Of a stretch of DNA of 64,000 nucleotides, positions 43,260 to 53,011 are shown in pieces. The DNA is from Deltaproteobacteria bacterium. Lineage in GTDB: Bacteria; Bdellovibrionota; Bdellovibrionia; Bdellovibrionales; Bdellovibrionaceae. Every line of letters starts with the position of its first letter. Position 1 is the first letter of the stretch. Below the pieces are notes generated by a model that searched no databases, was not told the origin of the DNA, and worked only from the letters and a program-made list of their open reading frames with translations. A program made the position numbers and the translations under genes. Where the stretch lies: NCBI GenBank assembly GCA_017302835.1, contig JAFLCC010000005.1, positions 248,001-312,000 of the forward strand. The letters are read 5' to 3'.

Positions 43260-46170
43260 CAAGATATACTATTTATTTTGGTTGTTTTTAACATTTACAA
43301 TGTTTATCATTCCAATAAAATTTTTTGATTTTTATAGTGATGATTTTGGATACTTTTTAAACTTTAACAACCAACTAAGAAATGAAACTTCTTTTGCAAA
43401 CGCACTTATTAGCTATCTAACTGGAGGAGTTCCGAGACTTCAATTAGGGTGGCACTTAACCCATCAGATCCTGTATGCGTTTATTGGAACCAATGTAATT
43501 TGGTACTTTGTCATACAGAGCATAGTTATTTTTGCAAATTGTGTATTACTCTTTAAGCTCTTACAAAATTATATTGAAAACAAATTAGCATTTATCATTA
43601 CAACTTTCTTCCTTATAAATTGCTATTATATTGAGTCATATTATTGGGTTTCGGCTAATTACTGTTTTTATCAAGTATTTTTCTTATTAGCGTCTTTTCT
43701 TTTGTTTAACAAAAGCCTAGAAATCCCAAAAGGTTTTTTTAAATATTTATATATTTTTTCATCTTCATTTGCATTACTCTTAAGTGTACTTTATCAAGAA
43801 CAATCTCTTCCATTCCTTATTGGCGCCAGTATAATCTTATTTTTTCTAAATAAGAATCAAGTAAAACAAAGAACCTTATTACTGCAAAATCTAGTATACC
43901 TATTCTTAACATTACTTTTATTATTATTAACTTTTTTACCTCAAGTTTTATTAATTTCACAATCTTCATCTACCTCGCTTGTAGATACCTTCAGAATGTA
44001 TTATCCAAGCCCGATTGATTCATCATTTGAGAACCTAAAATACATATTTAGAAAAGCATTTTTAGGGTTTATACCCGAGTATAAAGTGTTATCAATGTTG
44101 CTAAATAACTTGCATAACATTGATAAAGAATTGAAGAAAGTGCTGATGTTGCAAATTACTTTCTTTTTGGCCTTTGGTTTATTCTTTTATAAACTTCTAA
44201 CTAAAGCAAACTCTGAAGAAAAACCAAATCAATTTAAAATGAATCACTGGATTGCTATTTTGGGATGGTTTTTTGGTACTATTATAGTAGTCTTACCAAT
44301 TAAATACTTTGTTAGCAGATATGTTTATTTCATTCTGCCACCAGCTATTATTATTTTTTTTCTTCTTACAAAAAGATTTATACATTTAAAGTTATATAAT
44401 CTTGTAATTTTATTATTCTTTCTTATTTCCTTTTCTCATAATTTAAGTTTTCTATATGGCGCATATTTTCCACTAATTCAAATTGAAAGAAAAGTAGCTC
44501 CATTAATTCTTAAAAGTCTAAGAGATGATAATATAATTAAAGCTATTGTTTTTGAACAGTTTCCTTCCAACATTGAAGGAATTACAAGTGGAGTATTTTT
44601 AAATTACCATGCTACTGAATGGTGGCTCCGATGGAGGTCTCTTCCACAGGACATAGGCGCTAAAGTAGTTGGAATTAATGCATCACCCTGCGTAACTGAA
44701 AAAAATGAGCCAGGTTTTATGCTAGCATATGGAGAGTATCCTAAAGAACGATTACAAAAATGTTTTTCAATGGAGGAAACACTTTTCGTACGTCTAGAGT
44801 CATCAATTTATGATTCTAAACCTATAATAAACATAATAAAGAAAAAGCCAATATATTTGAAAATTAGCAATTTGGAAAATATTAATAAAGGATTAAGATC
44901 TTTTTACTATTTTGACTCAAATATTGATTTTTCATCATGTGAAGTGAGAGTTAAAGCTAATATTAATACTAATGGAATTGCAAACATTAGACTGTACTCT
45001 AAAGGCCAAGAACGTTTCATGGAAAGATTAGTTGTAAATTCTAGTGGAAGTGGAAATACAACTAATATTGAACTAGCCGGAAGTGAAGTTGCAACACAAA
45101 AAGGTCCATATCAATTAGGCTTTTCAGTTTCTAAACCAATATTTTCAGATCCAGATGAAAAACTTTTTTTAAAAATTAATTCACTTGAATTTTCAGCGTG
45201 CAAAAATGATCAATTTATCGAGAAGTTCTATGAGAATCATAACCCAGATCCCAATAATCCGTATATGAGATGGATAAATCTAAAGAATAATTTTTCTATT
45301 CAAATACCATATAAAGAAAGCATGATCTGGGAAAAGTATTTTGGAATAGGAATCAATAATGCTTCAAATACAGGTGATTTTTATTGCTTTCCAGATGATG
45401 AATTAATATTCACAAACTTAAACACAAAAACAACATCTGAATCGTATTTAGGCATGCTTAAATGGAATAGAACCGAAAAAATAGATTCCGACCAAATATT
45501 AATTAATTTTGATAGAAATCCAAATTTACTAACTTTTGAGCATAGCACAAAGGATAAAATGCTTATTGAGGAATTTAAAACTTATAAAAAAAGTATACCT
45601 CCATTAGATATAAAAATCTCACACCTATTTCAACTAAAAAAACCTTATAGTAAAACATCTATTACTTTAAAATCTAGAAGTAAAGAACCTGGTTTCTTTA
45701 AATGGACTTTCCAAGATTCATCTGTCTTTGATTTTAATGTTGGAACTGATAGAGGAGTAGAAACCATTTCAAATGACTTGCAAATTAAAAATCAACAATT
45801 TTTATCTAAGAATAAAAACATTTTCCCGATCACATATAGAATTATGGCACCAATTCACAGAAACATGGCAGTTTTTGAATGGTCTTGTTCAAAATATTTA
45901 GATTATTATTTTACTTCAGATAGTCCTAGTTCTCAAAATGAAGTGGAATTTTCTGATGTATTGAAGCTACAAAATGTTTATAGTAAAAACGAGAACTTAC
46001 CTCACCGTAACCATGGGTTGGTTTTTAAAGGCTTCATTAAACCAAATGAAGAAATTAAATTAACATATTTTAAATCTATTATCACTGACTGGGAAAATAT
46101 AGATGAGTTAAAAAGTAAAACTGACAATTTAGTAAATATTTTAAAAACAAAGGAATGCTCCCATGAATAA
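43237..46170 (+). CDS. GT-C-like membrane protein with large extracytoplasmic C-terminal domain
   Basis: 977 residues. The first about 410 hold about 10-12 membrane spans with an acidic loop after the first (FFDFYSDDFGYFLNF), as in GT-C enzymes. The remaining about 560 residues are soluble, presumably periplasmic. Within them, about 675-960 resembles the protein encoded at 47100-48509: IWEKYFGIGINNASNTGDFY then CFPDDELIF here, against IWENYFGIGINDRNNTGDYY then CFPDDKLLI there. Genes upstream and downstream overlap it. It may transfer a lipid-linked sugar made by the adjacent GtrB-like enzyme; the soluble domain is unrecognised. Confidence 0.7.
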   Translation: MLLKKLSSKIYYLFWLFLTFTMFIIPIKFFDFYSDDFGYFLNFNNQLRNETSFANALISYLTGGVPRLQLGWHLTHQILYAFIGTNVIWYFVIQSIVIFANCVLLFKLLQNYIENKLAFIITTFFLINCYYIESYYWVSANYCFYQVFFLLASFLLFNKSLEIPKGFFKYLYIFSSSFALLLSVLYQEQSLPFLIGASIILFFLNKNQVKQRTLLLQNLVYLFLTLLLLLLTFLPQVLLISQSSSTSLVDTFRMYYPSPIDSSFENLKYIFRKAFLGFIPEYKVLSMLLNNLHNIDKELKKVLMLQITFFLAFGLFFYKLLTKANSEEKPNQFKMNHWIAILGWFFGTIIVVLPIKYFVSRYVYFILPPAIIIFFLLTKRFIHLKLYNLVILLFFLISFSHNLSFLYGAYFPLIQIERKVAPLILKSLRDDNIIKAIVFEQFPSNIEGITSGVFLNYHATEWWLRWRSLPQDIGAKVVGINASPCVTEKNEPGFMLAYGEYPKERLQKCFSMEETLFVRLESSIYDSKPIINIIKKKPIYLKISNLENINKGLRSFYYFDSNIDFSSCEVRVKANINTNGIANIRLYSKGQERFMERLVVNSSGSGNTTNIELAGSEVATQKGPYQLGFSVSKPIFSDPDEKLFLKINSLEFSACKNDQFIEKFYENHNPDPNNPYMRWINLKNNFSIQIPYKESMIWEKYFGIGINNASNTGDFYCFPDDELIFTNLNTKTTSESYLGMLKWNRTEKIDSDQILINFDRNPNLLTFEHSTKDKMLIEEFKTYKKSIPPLDIKISHLFQLKKPYSKTSITLKSRSKEPGFFKWTFQDSSVFDFNVGTDRGVETISNDLQIKNQQFLSKNKNIFPITYRIMAPIHRNMAVFEWSCSKYLDYYFTSDSPSSQNEVEFSDVLKLQNVYSKNENLPHRNHGLVFKGFIKPNEEIKLTYFKSIITDWENIDELKSKTDNLVNILKTKECSHE

Positions 46171-47119
46171 CATTTACCTATCAATTATAATACCTATTTA
46201 CTATGGATCTAAAACAATCTCAAGATTAGTTGATTCAATTAATAGTCACATTGAAAAAGAGCTAGATGGAAAACTGTATGAAATTATTCTAGTTAATGAT
46301 GGTAGTAAAGATGATACTGACTTGGTATGTAGTAATTTAGCAGTGACTTTTCCTAAAACTATTAAATATTTTGATTTAGCAAAAAACTTTAGTGAACATA
46401 ATGCTGTAATTGCTGGACTTAATAATTGCCAAGGAATGTATGCAGCTATTATTGACGATGATTTTCAAAATCCACCAAGTGAAATTATTAAGCTTTTGAA
46501 AAAAATTCAAGACTCTAATGCCGATGTTGTATTTGCCAAATACTCTCAAAAAAAACATCATTGGTTCAGAAATCTAGGTAGTAAATTCAATGATTATGTT
46601 GGAAATATAATGTTAAACAAACCTAAAGAGTTATACTTATGTAGTTTTAAAATTATAAGGCAGAATTTAATTAAAGAAATAATTAAATACAAAGGACCAT
46701 TTCCATACATTGATGGTTTAATTTTAAGATCTACTCATCATATAGAAACACAGCTAGTAATACACGATTACAGAGAGACTGGAAAAAGTAATTATACACT
46801 AACCAAGCTTATTTCCCTTTGGTCTAATATGTTTATAAATTTTAGCATTAAACCACTTCGCTGGTCTTTAGTAACAGGATTCATCTTTTCACTTTCTGGA
46901 TTTTTATTAGCCATTAAATTTATCATTGAGAAAATTATTTACCCTGATATTCCGATCGGATGGGCCTCTGCAATAGTTTCTACTCTTATTTTCTCTGGCG
47001 TTCAGCTTATTGTTTTAGGTGTTGTTGGTGAGTACATAGGTCGCTCATATTTAGGACACACTAATACTCCTCAATATGTATTAAGAAAAGTAATTGCTAA
47101 TGGAAAAATCATTGAATAA
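46163..47119 (+). CDS. GtrB/ArnC-like polyprenyl-phosphate glycosyltransferase
   Basis: A family-2 GT-A domain (YLSIIIPIYYGSKTISRL, ILVNDGSKDDT, IIDDDFQNPP) is followed by two membrane helices (LVTGFIFSLSGFLLAIKFI; IVSTLIFSGVQLIVLGVVG) and the characteristic GEYIGRSYLG tail. This architecture (318 residues) makes undecaprenyl-phosphate-linked sugars for transfer on the periplasmic side. It overlaps the GT-C-like gene upstream by 8 bp and lies between the two genes that share an extracytoplasmic domain. Confidence 0.9.
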   Translation: MNNIYLSIIIPIYYGSKTISRLVDSINSHIEKELDGKLYEIILVNDGSKDDTDLVCSNLAVTFPKTIKYFDLAKNFSEHNAVIAGLNNCQGMYAAIIDDDFQNPPSEIIKLLKKIQDSNADVVFAKYSQKKHHWFRNLGSKFNDYVGNIMLNKPKELYLCSFKIIRQNLIKEIIKYKGPFPYIDGLILRSTHHIETQLVIHDYRETGKSNYTLTKLISLWSNMFINFSIKPLRWSLVTGFIFSLSGFLLAIKFIIEKIIYPDIPIGWASAIVSTLIFSGVQLIVLGVVGEYIGRSYLGHTNTPQYVLRKVIANGKIIE

Positions 47120-48509
47120 AAAACAACTAATTTTTTTAATTTTTACAGTTATTTTAATAATTACTTCATACTATTTAACCAGAAATATGTTAACTCCATT
47201 TGTTCAAGTGATAGATTACCAAGCTTTTAGCGGCGAAAGCTGTGCGACAGTAAAAAACAGCAAGGAATTAATTTTAAACAAAAACTGCAAAAGCATTGTT
47301 ATAAAAAATAATATATTTAAGAGTAGTAAGTCGAAATTATTCATCATATCAAAAGTTAAAAGTAGTCAGCCCAGAACTGGAGTACATGTTGAGTATAACA
47401 ATAAATGGAATTACTCATATCATACTGGGGATAATACGGATCAGTTTTTATATATGGAAATTGATAATCCAGTGAATAGTTTTAATCTTCATCTGTCGTT
47501 TAATGAAAATATTTTAAGCTCAGACGACGAAGTTACTTTTGGCGAGATTATTATTTCAGATTCTATTGATTATATTTTAAATAAGTTTCCCCAATTTAAA
47601 ACTACTTGGGTGAGAACAAACAATCCTAATCATGATTTTTGGTTTAATAGATTTACGAGCCTTACTACAAACTTAACAATTACTATTCCCAACGAAAATA
47701 ATATGATTTGGGAAAATTATTTTGGAATTGGTATTAATGACAGAAATAATACCGGCGATTACTACTGCTTTCCAGATGACAAATTACTAATTCTTTATAA
47801 AAACAAAGAATACTGGGTCTATTTAGGCTTCCTAAAATGGACTCGTAAAATTAATTCTTCTAATAATTTTTTACAAGTAGAGTTTAACTATGAAGGTCCT
47901 TTAAAAATATCTGAAAGAGTGAATCAAGAGCACGCACAAAAGACAAAAGAGGAAAACTTTTCCAAAGAAATTGAACTAAGTCATAAACTATTCACTTATA
48001 ACCTTAAGAAAATTTATTTTTTTGACCTAAACTCTAAAAGCCATTCAGTTAAAATAGATGCCACTATCCACAAAAATTTAAAACCTGTTGATTTTATGTG
48101 GATAGTTGAAGACGCGGCATATATGGATTTTAAAGTAGGAAACTTTAGCAATGTACACAGTCTTTTTAATAAAAGTAAAGATCACGTTTATTTTAAAAGT
48201 TCTAATAATAAATTTACCGCAGATAAATTAATTCAATATAGAATAAGATCACCAGATCAAGAAGATCTAGCATCCTTTTACTCTAGTGAAGAAGTAAATA
48301 TAAATTATATTACAGACAGCTATTTACAAAAGTTTTTAGAATCAAGAAACATTTCATCAAAAGTTCTTTTTTCAAATGAAAAGTTCTTATTACAAGATTA
48401 CAAAAAGCTCGATAAGAGCTTAATATTTGGAATTGGATTTAAGAGTAATAATGGTACTATTAGTTCCACCTATAAAATGAACATATTAAATAGCATCCAA
48501 ACTGAATAA
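47100..48509 (+). CDS. Single-span extracytoplasmic protein, paralogous to neighbour domain
   Basis: About 469 residues: an N-terminal membrane anchor (KKQLIFLIFTVILIITSYYL) then a soluble domain, presumably periplasmic. Its middle and end align by eye with the C-terminal domain of the 43237-46170 product, including the shared GIGIN...NTGD-Y-CFPDD block, YLGFLKWTRK against YLGMLKWNRT, and a VDFMWIVEDAAYMDFKVG block against FFKWTFQDSSVFDFNVG. I take the ATG at 47100; a TTG two codons earlier is also open. It overlaps the GtrB-like gene. No known family was recognised. Confidence 0.65.
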   Translation: MEKSLNKKQLIFLIFTVILIITSYYLTRNMLTPFVQVIDYQAFSGESCATVKNSKELILNKNCKSIVIKNNIFKSSKSKLFIISKVKSSQPRTGVHVEYNNKWNYSYHTGDNTDQFLYMEIDNPVNSFNLHLSFNENILSSDDEVTFGEIIISDSIDYILNKFPQFKTTWVRTNNPNHDFWFNRFTSLTTNLTITIPNENNMIWENYFGIGINDRNNTGDYYCFPDDKLLILYKNKEYWVYLGFLKWTRKINSSNNFLQVEFNYEGPLKISERVNQEHAQKTKEENFSKEIELSHKLFTYNLKKIYFFDLNSKSHSVKIDATIHKNLKPVDFMWIVEDAAYMDFKVGNFSNVHSLFNKSKDHVYFKSSNNKFTADKLIQYRIRSPDQEDLASFYSSEEVNINYITDSYLQKFLESRNISSKVLFSNEKFLLQDYKKLDKSLIFGIGFKSNNGTISSTYKMNILNSIQTE

Positions 48510-48515
48510 TTATAA

Positions 48516-49508
48516 CTATAAGTAATTTTCCAATTTACCTTTATAAAAGTTAAACATTTTTTCAAGTCCATCTGGTAAATCTACCTTTGGTTTCCAGTTT
48601 ATTTCAGATTTAATTTTATTATAGTCAGCAATATAATTCCCAATATCAATTTTCTTTCGTTCTTCCGGGAATGGAATAAATCGAATGGTTAAATTTGGAT
48701 TAAGGTTCTTCAAAATGTTTGCAGTTTCTAATAGCGTATATGGCCTGATTCCGCCCAAATTATATACATTACCCCAAGCTTTTTCATTAATAGAGGTTAA
48801 TAAAAGTCCATCAACAACATCATCAACATATGTAAAATCTCTAATTTGACTACCATCTCCATATAAGACAATTTCTTCACCTAATAAAGCTCTATTCATA
48901 AACCAACCAATAAAGCCTTGTCTATTATGACGGATAAGTTGTCTTGGCCCATACGTGTTAGTTAACCTGAGACTTACAGTCTTAATTCCATAAACTTTAC
49001 TGTACAATGTATGGTAAAGCTCACCACCAAGTTTATTAATACCATTTACATCAGTAGGTGCAATAGGGTGATTTTCATCAGTCGGAGTTTTTATTGTTTT
49101 ACCATATATTTGCCGAGTACTTGCATGGACAACAATTGAATTCTTTGCATACTTTCTTACGGCTTCAAGAAAATAAACCTGCGCCTTTTGGTTAATTTCT
49201 AAATCTTGAATAGGGTCATTCATAGAATCAATATGTGAAATTTGACCTGCTAAGTTAAAAATATAATCTGAATTTTTAACTATATATGGTAGCGAATGAG
49301 GGTCTCTCATATCTGTATAGCTAATTTTAACTTTATCCTTAATTTTTTCGACATTTCTTTCGTTTCCACCGTAATCGGGTAACATACTATCCAGTAATGT
49401 AACATTTGCACCAAACTGGCAAAGTCTTTCAGCTAAATTACTTCCTATAAATCCAAGTCCTCCAGTGATAACAATATTTTTATTTTCAAAGCTATTATTT
49501 AAATTCAT
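48516..49508 (-). CDS. NAD-dependent sugar epimerase/dehydratase (SDR) with altered YxxxK
   Basis: An extended SDR of 330 residues. The NAD site is VITGGLGFIGSNLAER, followed by FNLAGQISHIDSM, HASTRQIYGK, LRLTNTYGPRQL, GDGSQIRDFTYVDDVVDG and NLGGIRPYTLLE. At the catalytic position it reads APTDVNGINKLGGE, so the usual Tyr of Tyr-x3-Lys is Asn while Lys is kept. It resembles a nucleotide-sugar epimerase group, and the substrate cannot be told. It converges with the 47100 gene 6 bp away. Confidence 0.8.
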   Translation of the reverse strand: MNLNNSFENKNIVITGGLGFIGSNLAERLCQFGANVTLLDSMLPDYGGNERNVEKIKDKVKISYTDMRDPHSLPYIVKNSDYIFNLAGQISHIDSMNDPIQDLEINQKAQVYFLEAVRKYAKNSIVVHASTRQIYGKTIKTPTDENHPIAPTDVNGINKLGGELYHTLYSKVYGIKTVSLRLTNTYGPRQLIRHNRQGFIGWFMNRALLGEEIVLYGDGSQIRDFTYVDDVVDGLLLTSINEKAWGNVYNLGGIRPYTLLETANILKNLNPNLTIRFIPFPEERKKIDIGNYIADYNKIKSEINWKPKVDLPDGLEKMFNFYKGKLENYL

Positions 49509-49575
49509 AATCCCTCGCTAAATAAGTCTAAAAAGACAGATTAAAAATGTCAATTAATGACTAAAAATAGATCAA

Positions 49576-51276
49576 CTATTCAAAAATCTCGTAAGACCCT
49601 TTTCTTAAATTATAAATTTTCTCAGCATAAAGTTTAAATCCTGTTGATCTATAGTTTTTGTCAATCTTCAACCTTCCAACAACTAGAACTGGATCATATG
49701 CATTTAGTTTATTGGAAATGTTTGGAAATATAACTGGCACATCGCTAACTTCCTTTGAATTTAGAATAAACACTTGACGGTCAAAATTTTCAGTTTTCAA
49801 AAAGACTAAAGGGTAATTACTTTCTTTGTAAGCTTTAATTGCCATAATTGGATGTGTGATCCACCCAGAAACGACAACAATCTTACCACTATTTTCAATT
49901 AAATTGTTTCTATTGATATCTCCGTATTTTTGTTTCTCCGACTGTACAATTGTTCTATTCTTTTCAGTTAAAAAGTATTTGTCTTCAAATATTGATTTTG
50001 AAAAGAAAATATTTTTAATGATAAAAAAAACACTCGTACAACATATAAAAAATAATATTTTTTTCAGAGTTGGAATATATTCATACTTATTTTCAAAATT
50101 AATAATTAGGACAAAATACTTTTTATCAAAAAGATTTAATACTATAAAAGCTATTAGCGCAAATATAATTGGTATGTACATTAGCTGAACTCTCATATCA
50201 ACCAAACTTGTCTTTCCATTCATGCCAAATATAGACAAACCAATCAATGATGAAAAAATATAAATTATTAATACATTAATTCTAAGGTCTTTCAATCTTA
50301 GTAACTGAGCAATCAGCACTAACACCAATAAACCCTGCAACAAATTAAAAATATTATAATTAACATCGAAATCAACAATAGATAATCCCTCTATTGTCTT
50401 ATGAAGAATATTTTTGAAATAAAATGTTGGATAGTTAATAATATTTTCTTTAAATAAATCAAAAAAATAAATATTTTTTTGTTTTACATCATAGTTTTCA
50501 AAGCCAATTACTAAATCATCAAATATTTTTGTAGACCACTTCCCATATCTTGTGTCGGACGCAGCGTATAGATTCTCTGTCATCGATGTTGAGATAGAAA
50601 AAACATTATAAAAATACTTTTGCCTAACTAACCATGGAATCAATAATACATTAATTCCTATAATAAAATATAATATATTTTTGAGAGTTTTTGTTTTTAT
50701 GAAAATTGTTAACACCCACAGCGGCAAACATACTAAAATCAATGGCCTACATAAAGTCGCAAGAGCTAACAAAACACCAGCTAAAAACCAGTTTTTCTTA
50801 TTATCTTGAGAAAATGAATACATAAAAGCATATAAAAAGAAAAAAGAAAATAAGGCTCCGCCAAGCTCACTTTGGGGTATTAAGGAATACTGAATCAACC
50901 CATCTGATAAAGAATAAAATAAAACACCCATTAAAGCAGGTATAAAACCTAAAGATATTTTCAAAACTATACCTAGCGAAAATCCGGTTAAAGTAAATAA
51001 AAAAACAGTGAATAGTTTTGTATAAAAATAAGTAGCAGGAAAAACTAAGAACCAATTAGCTAAAAGAATAGAAAACATTGGCCTGTGAGAATCATTGATT
51101 CCCTTCCCATCTTTAATCCAAATAGCCTTTTCAAACCAGGCCTTTGAATCACCAAATGGAAAACCTAAAACTGATTCAGCCCAATCTAAATCTGGATTAA
51201 ACAACCAATATATAGTAGCTGAAATAAGTGGTATTAATAAAAACAATACATTTGAACTGATTTTTTTATAACTCAC
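49576..51276 (-). CDS. GT-C-type membrane glycosyltransferase (ArnT/PMT-like)
   Basis: 566 residues with about 9-11 membrane spans. The first extracytoplasmic loop carries acidic and aromatic residues (NPDLDWAESVLGFPFGDSKA; later KGINDSHRPMFSILLANWF), as in ArnT/PMT_2 enzymes. A soluble periplasmic tail of about 170 residues follows. It probably transfers a lipid-linked sugar to the glycan on the periplasmic side. It overlaps the acyltransferase gene by 11 bp. The family is inferred from topology and loop style. Confidence 0.7.
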   Translation of the reverse strand: MSYKKISSNVLFLLIPLISATIYWLFNPDLDWAESVLGFPFGDSKAWFEKAIWIKDGKGINDSHRPMFSILLANWFLVFPATYFYTKLFTVFLFTLTGFSLGIVLKISLGFIPALMGVLFYSLSDGLIQYSLIPQSELGGALFSFFFLYAFMYSFSQDNKKNWFLAGVLLALATLCRPLILVCLPLWVLTIFIKTKTLKNILYFIIGINVLLIPWLVRQKYFYNVFSISTSMTENLYAASDTRYGKWSTKIFDDLVIGFENYDVKQKNIYFFDLFKENIINYPTFYFKNILHKTIEGLSIVDFDVNYNIFNLLQGLLVLVLIAQLLRLKDLRINVLIIYIFSSLIGLSIFGMNGKTSLVDMRVQLMYIPIIFALIAFIVLNLFDKKYFVLIINFENKYEYIPTLKKILFFICCTSVFFIIKNIFFSKSIFEDKYFLTEKNRTIVQSEKQKYGDINRNNLIENSGKIVVVSGWITHPIMAIKAYKESNYPLVFLKTENFDRQVFILNSKEVSDVPVIFPNISNKLNAYDPVLVVGRLKIDKNYRSTGFKLYAEKIYNLRKGSYEIFE

Positions 51277-52309
51277 TGCGTAGCCTGTCTCTTATTCTTT
51301 CAATTGGAATTTGAAATTTTAATAACAAGTTGGCACAAATAAATGAGAATATAATCACACATACAGAGAATACTGTCTTATTCAGTGAAAACAGATCTAG
51401 ATTTAAATAATTTAATATAACAATAACTGGATAATGAACTAAATATAAAGGGTAAGAATACTCACCAATAATCCTATCTTCCTTATTTTCCCTAAATTTT
51501 TCAAACAACGAATTTATTGAAATCGAGTTAATTATTACAATAAGAAAATATATTATATTATTTTTTAAATTGTTATAAACTAAAACTGAGCAAATTATTA
51601 ATATGATACTTAATGAGATATGAATTTTGGGAATTTTATTCCCAAATCTATACATTAAAATACCCATTATGAATAATGAAAACTCCGAAAGAACAAATCG
51701 GTAACTCCACGGATCGCTAAGATCATAATAAAGTGTACAAAATTTTATGGATAAAAATCCAAAAAAAAGATAAATTAAAAGTTTTCTAAAATTATAAATG
51801 AGTGGGATTATCATATAATACCACTCTTCTAATGAAAGACTCCAGGCAGTTGTAATAAACAAAAATTGATAGGCAGGATTATTAAGACTTGTGCTACCGT
51901 AAAATCCATCTAGCTTTGTATAATTTAAAAAATAAAATATATCTTGCCCATAAATAAATAAATTAGAAAATAAGATAGTGATTTTTTGAATAATTGAAAA
52001 CTCTGCCCAATTCCTCCAGAAGGATGGGCTAAATGCTGGAATAAGATTAATTTGAATTAAAAAAAAGTCGACAGAAAGACATATAATAAAAACTAACAAA
52101 TAAAGAGGAACAATTCTCAGAAATCTATTATAATAAAAATTTTTCAAACGAAATTGGTAGTTTTTATCCAATATAAAAGCAATATAAAAACCTGAAATGA
52201 TAAAGAATATTTCTACCGCAATCTGCCCACCTAACAGTTGAAATCCAAATAATCCACCAGAATGAGCTAAAACCACAGAAAGAGCTAAAAATAGTCTTAA
52301 AATGCCCAT
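51266..52309 (-). CDS. Acyltransferase family 3 membrane protein (O-acetylase)
   Basis: 347 residues, about 10 membrane spans. The start MGILRLFLALSVVLAHSGG contains the conserved R...H of the family, and GGQIAVEIFFIISGFYIAF, YNRFLRIVPLYLLVF, and SLSLEEWYYMIIPL are standard. It would O-acylate a sugar using a cytoplasmic acyl donor. The start codon lies directly after the upstream GT2 stop, and the end overlaps the GT-C gene by 11 bp. This forms a tight glycosyl-modification run. Confidence 0.9.
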   Translation of the reverse strand: MGILRLFLALSVVLAHSGGLFGFQLLGGQIAVEIFFIISGFYIAFILDKNYQFRLKNFYYNRFLRIVPLYLLVFIICLSVDFFLIQINLIPAFSPSFWRNWAEFSIIQKITILFSNLFIYGQDIFYFLNYTKLDGFYGSTSLNNPAYQFLFITTAWSLSLEEWYYMIIPLIYNFRKLLIYLFFGFLSIKFCTLYYDLSDPWSYRFVLSEFSLFIMGILMYRFGNKIPKIHISLSIILIICSVLVYNNLKNNIIYFLIVIINSISINSLFEKFRENKEDRIIGEYSYPLYLVHYPVIVILNYLNLDLFSLNKTVFSVCVIIFSFICANLLLKFQIPIERIRDRLRSEL

Positions 52310-53011
52310 CTATGTCAATAGTTCATTAAAAAATCTCTTAATAAATTTAACTCCAGTATCAAAACTCGGAGCACCTGTTTCACCAGCAACTCTCTGACCT
52401 TCTACTGTTGGAAATTCGACAATATTTAGTTTATTTTTAAATGATCTAATCGTCATTTGATACTCAATAGTGTAATCGTAGGCATCAAGCTTCAAGACAT
52501 CAGCAGCTCGCTTCGTAATCGCTCTATATCCATTAATTGAATCAGTAATAAATGGACCTTTTTTTCTAAAAAATAAATTAACTGCCAAATTAAAAACATT
52601 GTTAGCCCATTTGCGCCATTTAAAAACTAAATGATCCTCTTCATTCCAGGAACCCTTCATCATTCTTGATGCTATAACAACATCTGCTCCTTTATTTAAG
52701 TGCTCTTTAAACTTTGGAAAATCTTTTATATCTTCATTTCCGTCTGGAGAAAAAAATAAAAAGGCATCAGCCTTAATTACATCAAAAGCTTGTAAAAATG
52801 CCTCTCCTCTTCCTCGTTTGCTTTGTGAAATTACTTGTATACCATTTTCTTTAAAAAACTCGACAGTGCCGTCTGTTGAGCCACCATCAATTGCATAAAT
52901 TTCATCAAATCCAGCATCTTTACTTGGTTTTGGAATTTGTGGTAATATTACTTTGAGACATGCTAATTCATTTCTAGTAAGTAAACACAGTGCAACTTTA
53001 TTTATTTCCAT
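52310..53011 (-). CDS. GT2 glycosyltransferase, DPM1-like, soluble
   Basis: A 233-residue GT-A enzyme without membrane helices: VALCLLTRNELACLKVIL, EIYAIDGGSTDGT, SKRGRGEAFLQAF, the acidic FFSPDGNEDIKD and DVVIASRMMKGS. A dolichol-phosphate-mannose-synthase-like enzyme would make a polyprenyl-phosphate sugar for a GT-C partner, and two GT-C-like genes are nearby. Its start overlaps the fcl/colC-like gene end by 14 bp. Confidence 0.87.
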   Translation of the reverse strand: MEINKVALCLLTRNELACLKVILPQIPKPSKDAGFDEIYAIDGGSTDGTVEFFKENGIQVISQSKRGRGEAFLQAFDVIKADAFLFFSPDGNEDIKDFPKFKEHLNKGADVVIASRMMKGSWNEEDHLVFKWRKWANNVFNLAVNLFFRKKGPFITDSINGYRAITKRAADVLKLDAYDYTIEYQMTIRSFKNKLNIVEFPTVEGQRVAGETGAPSFDTGVKFIKRFFNELLT

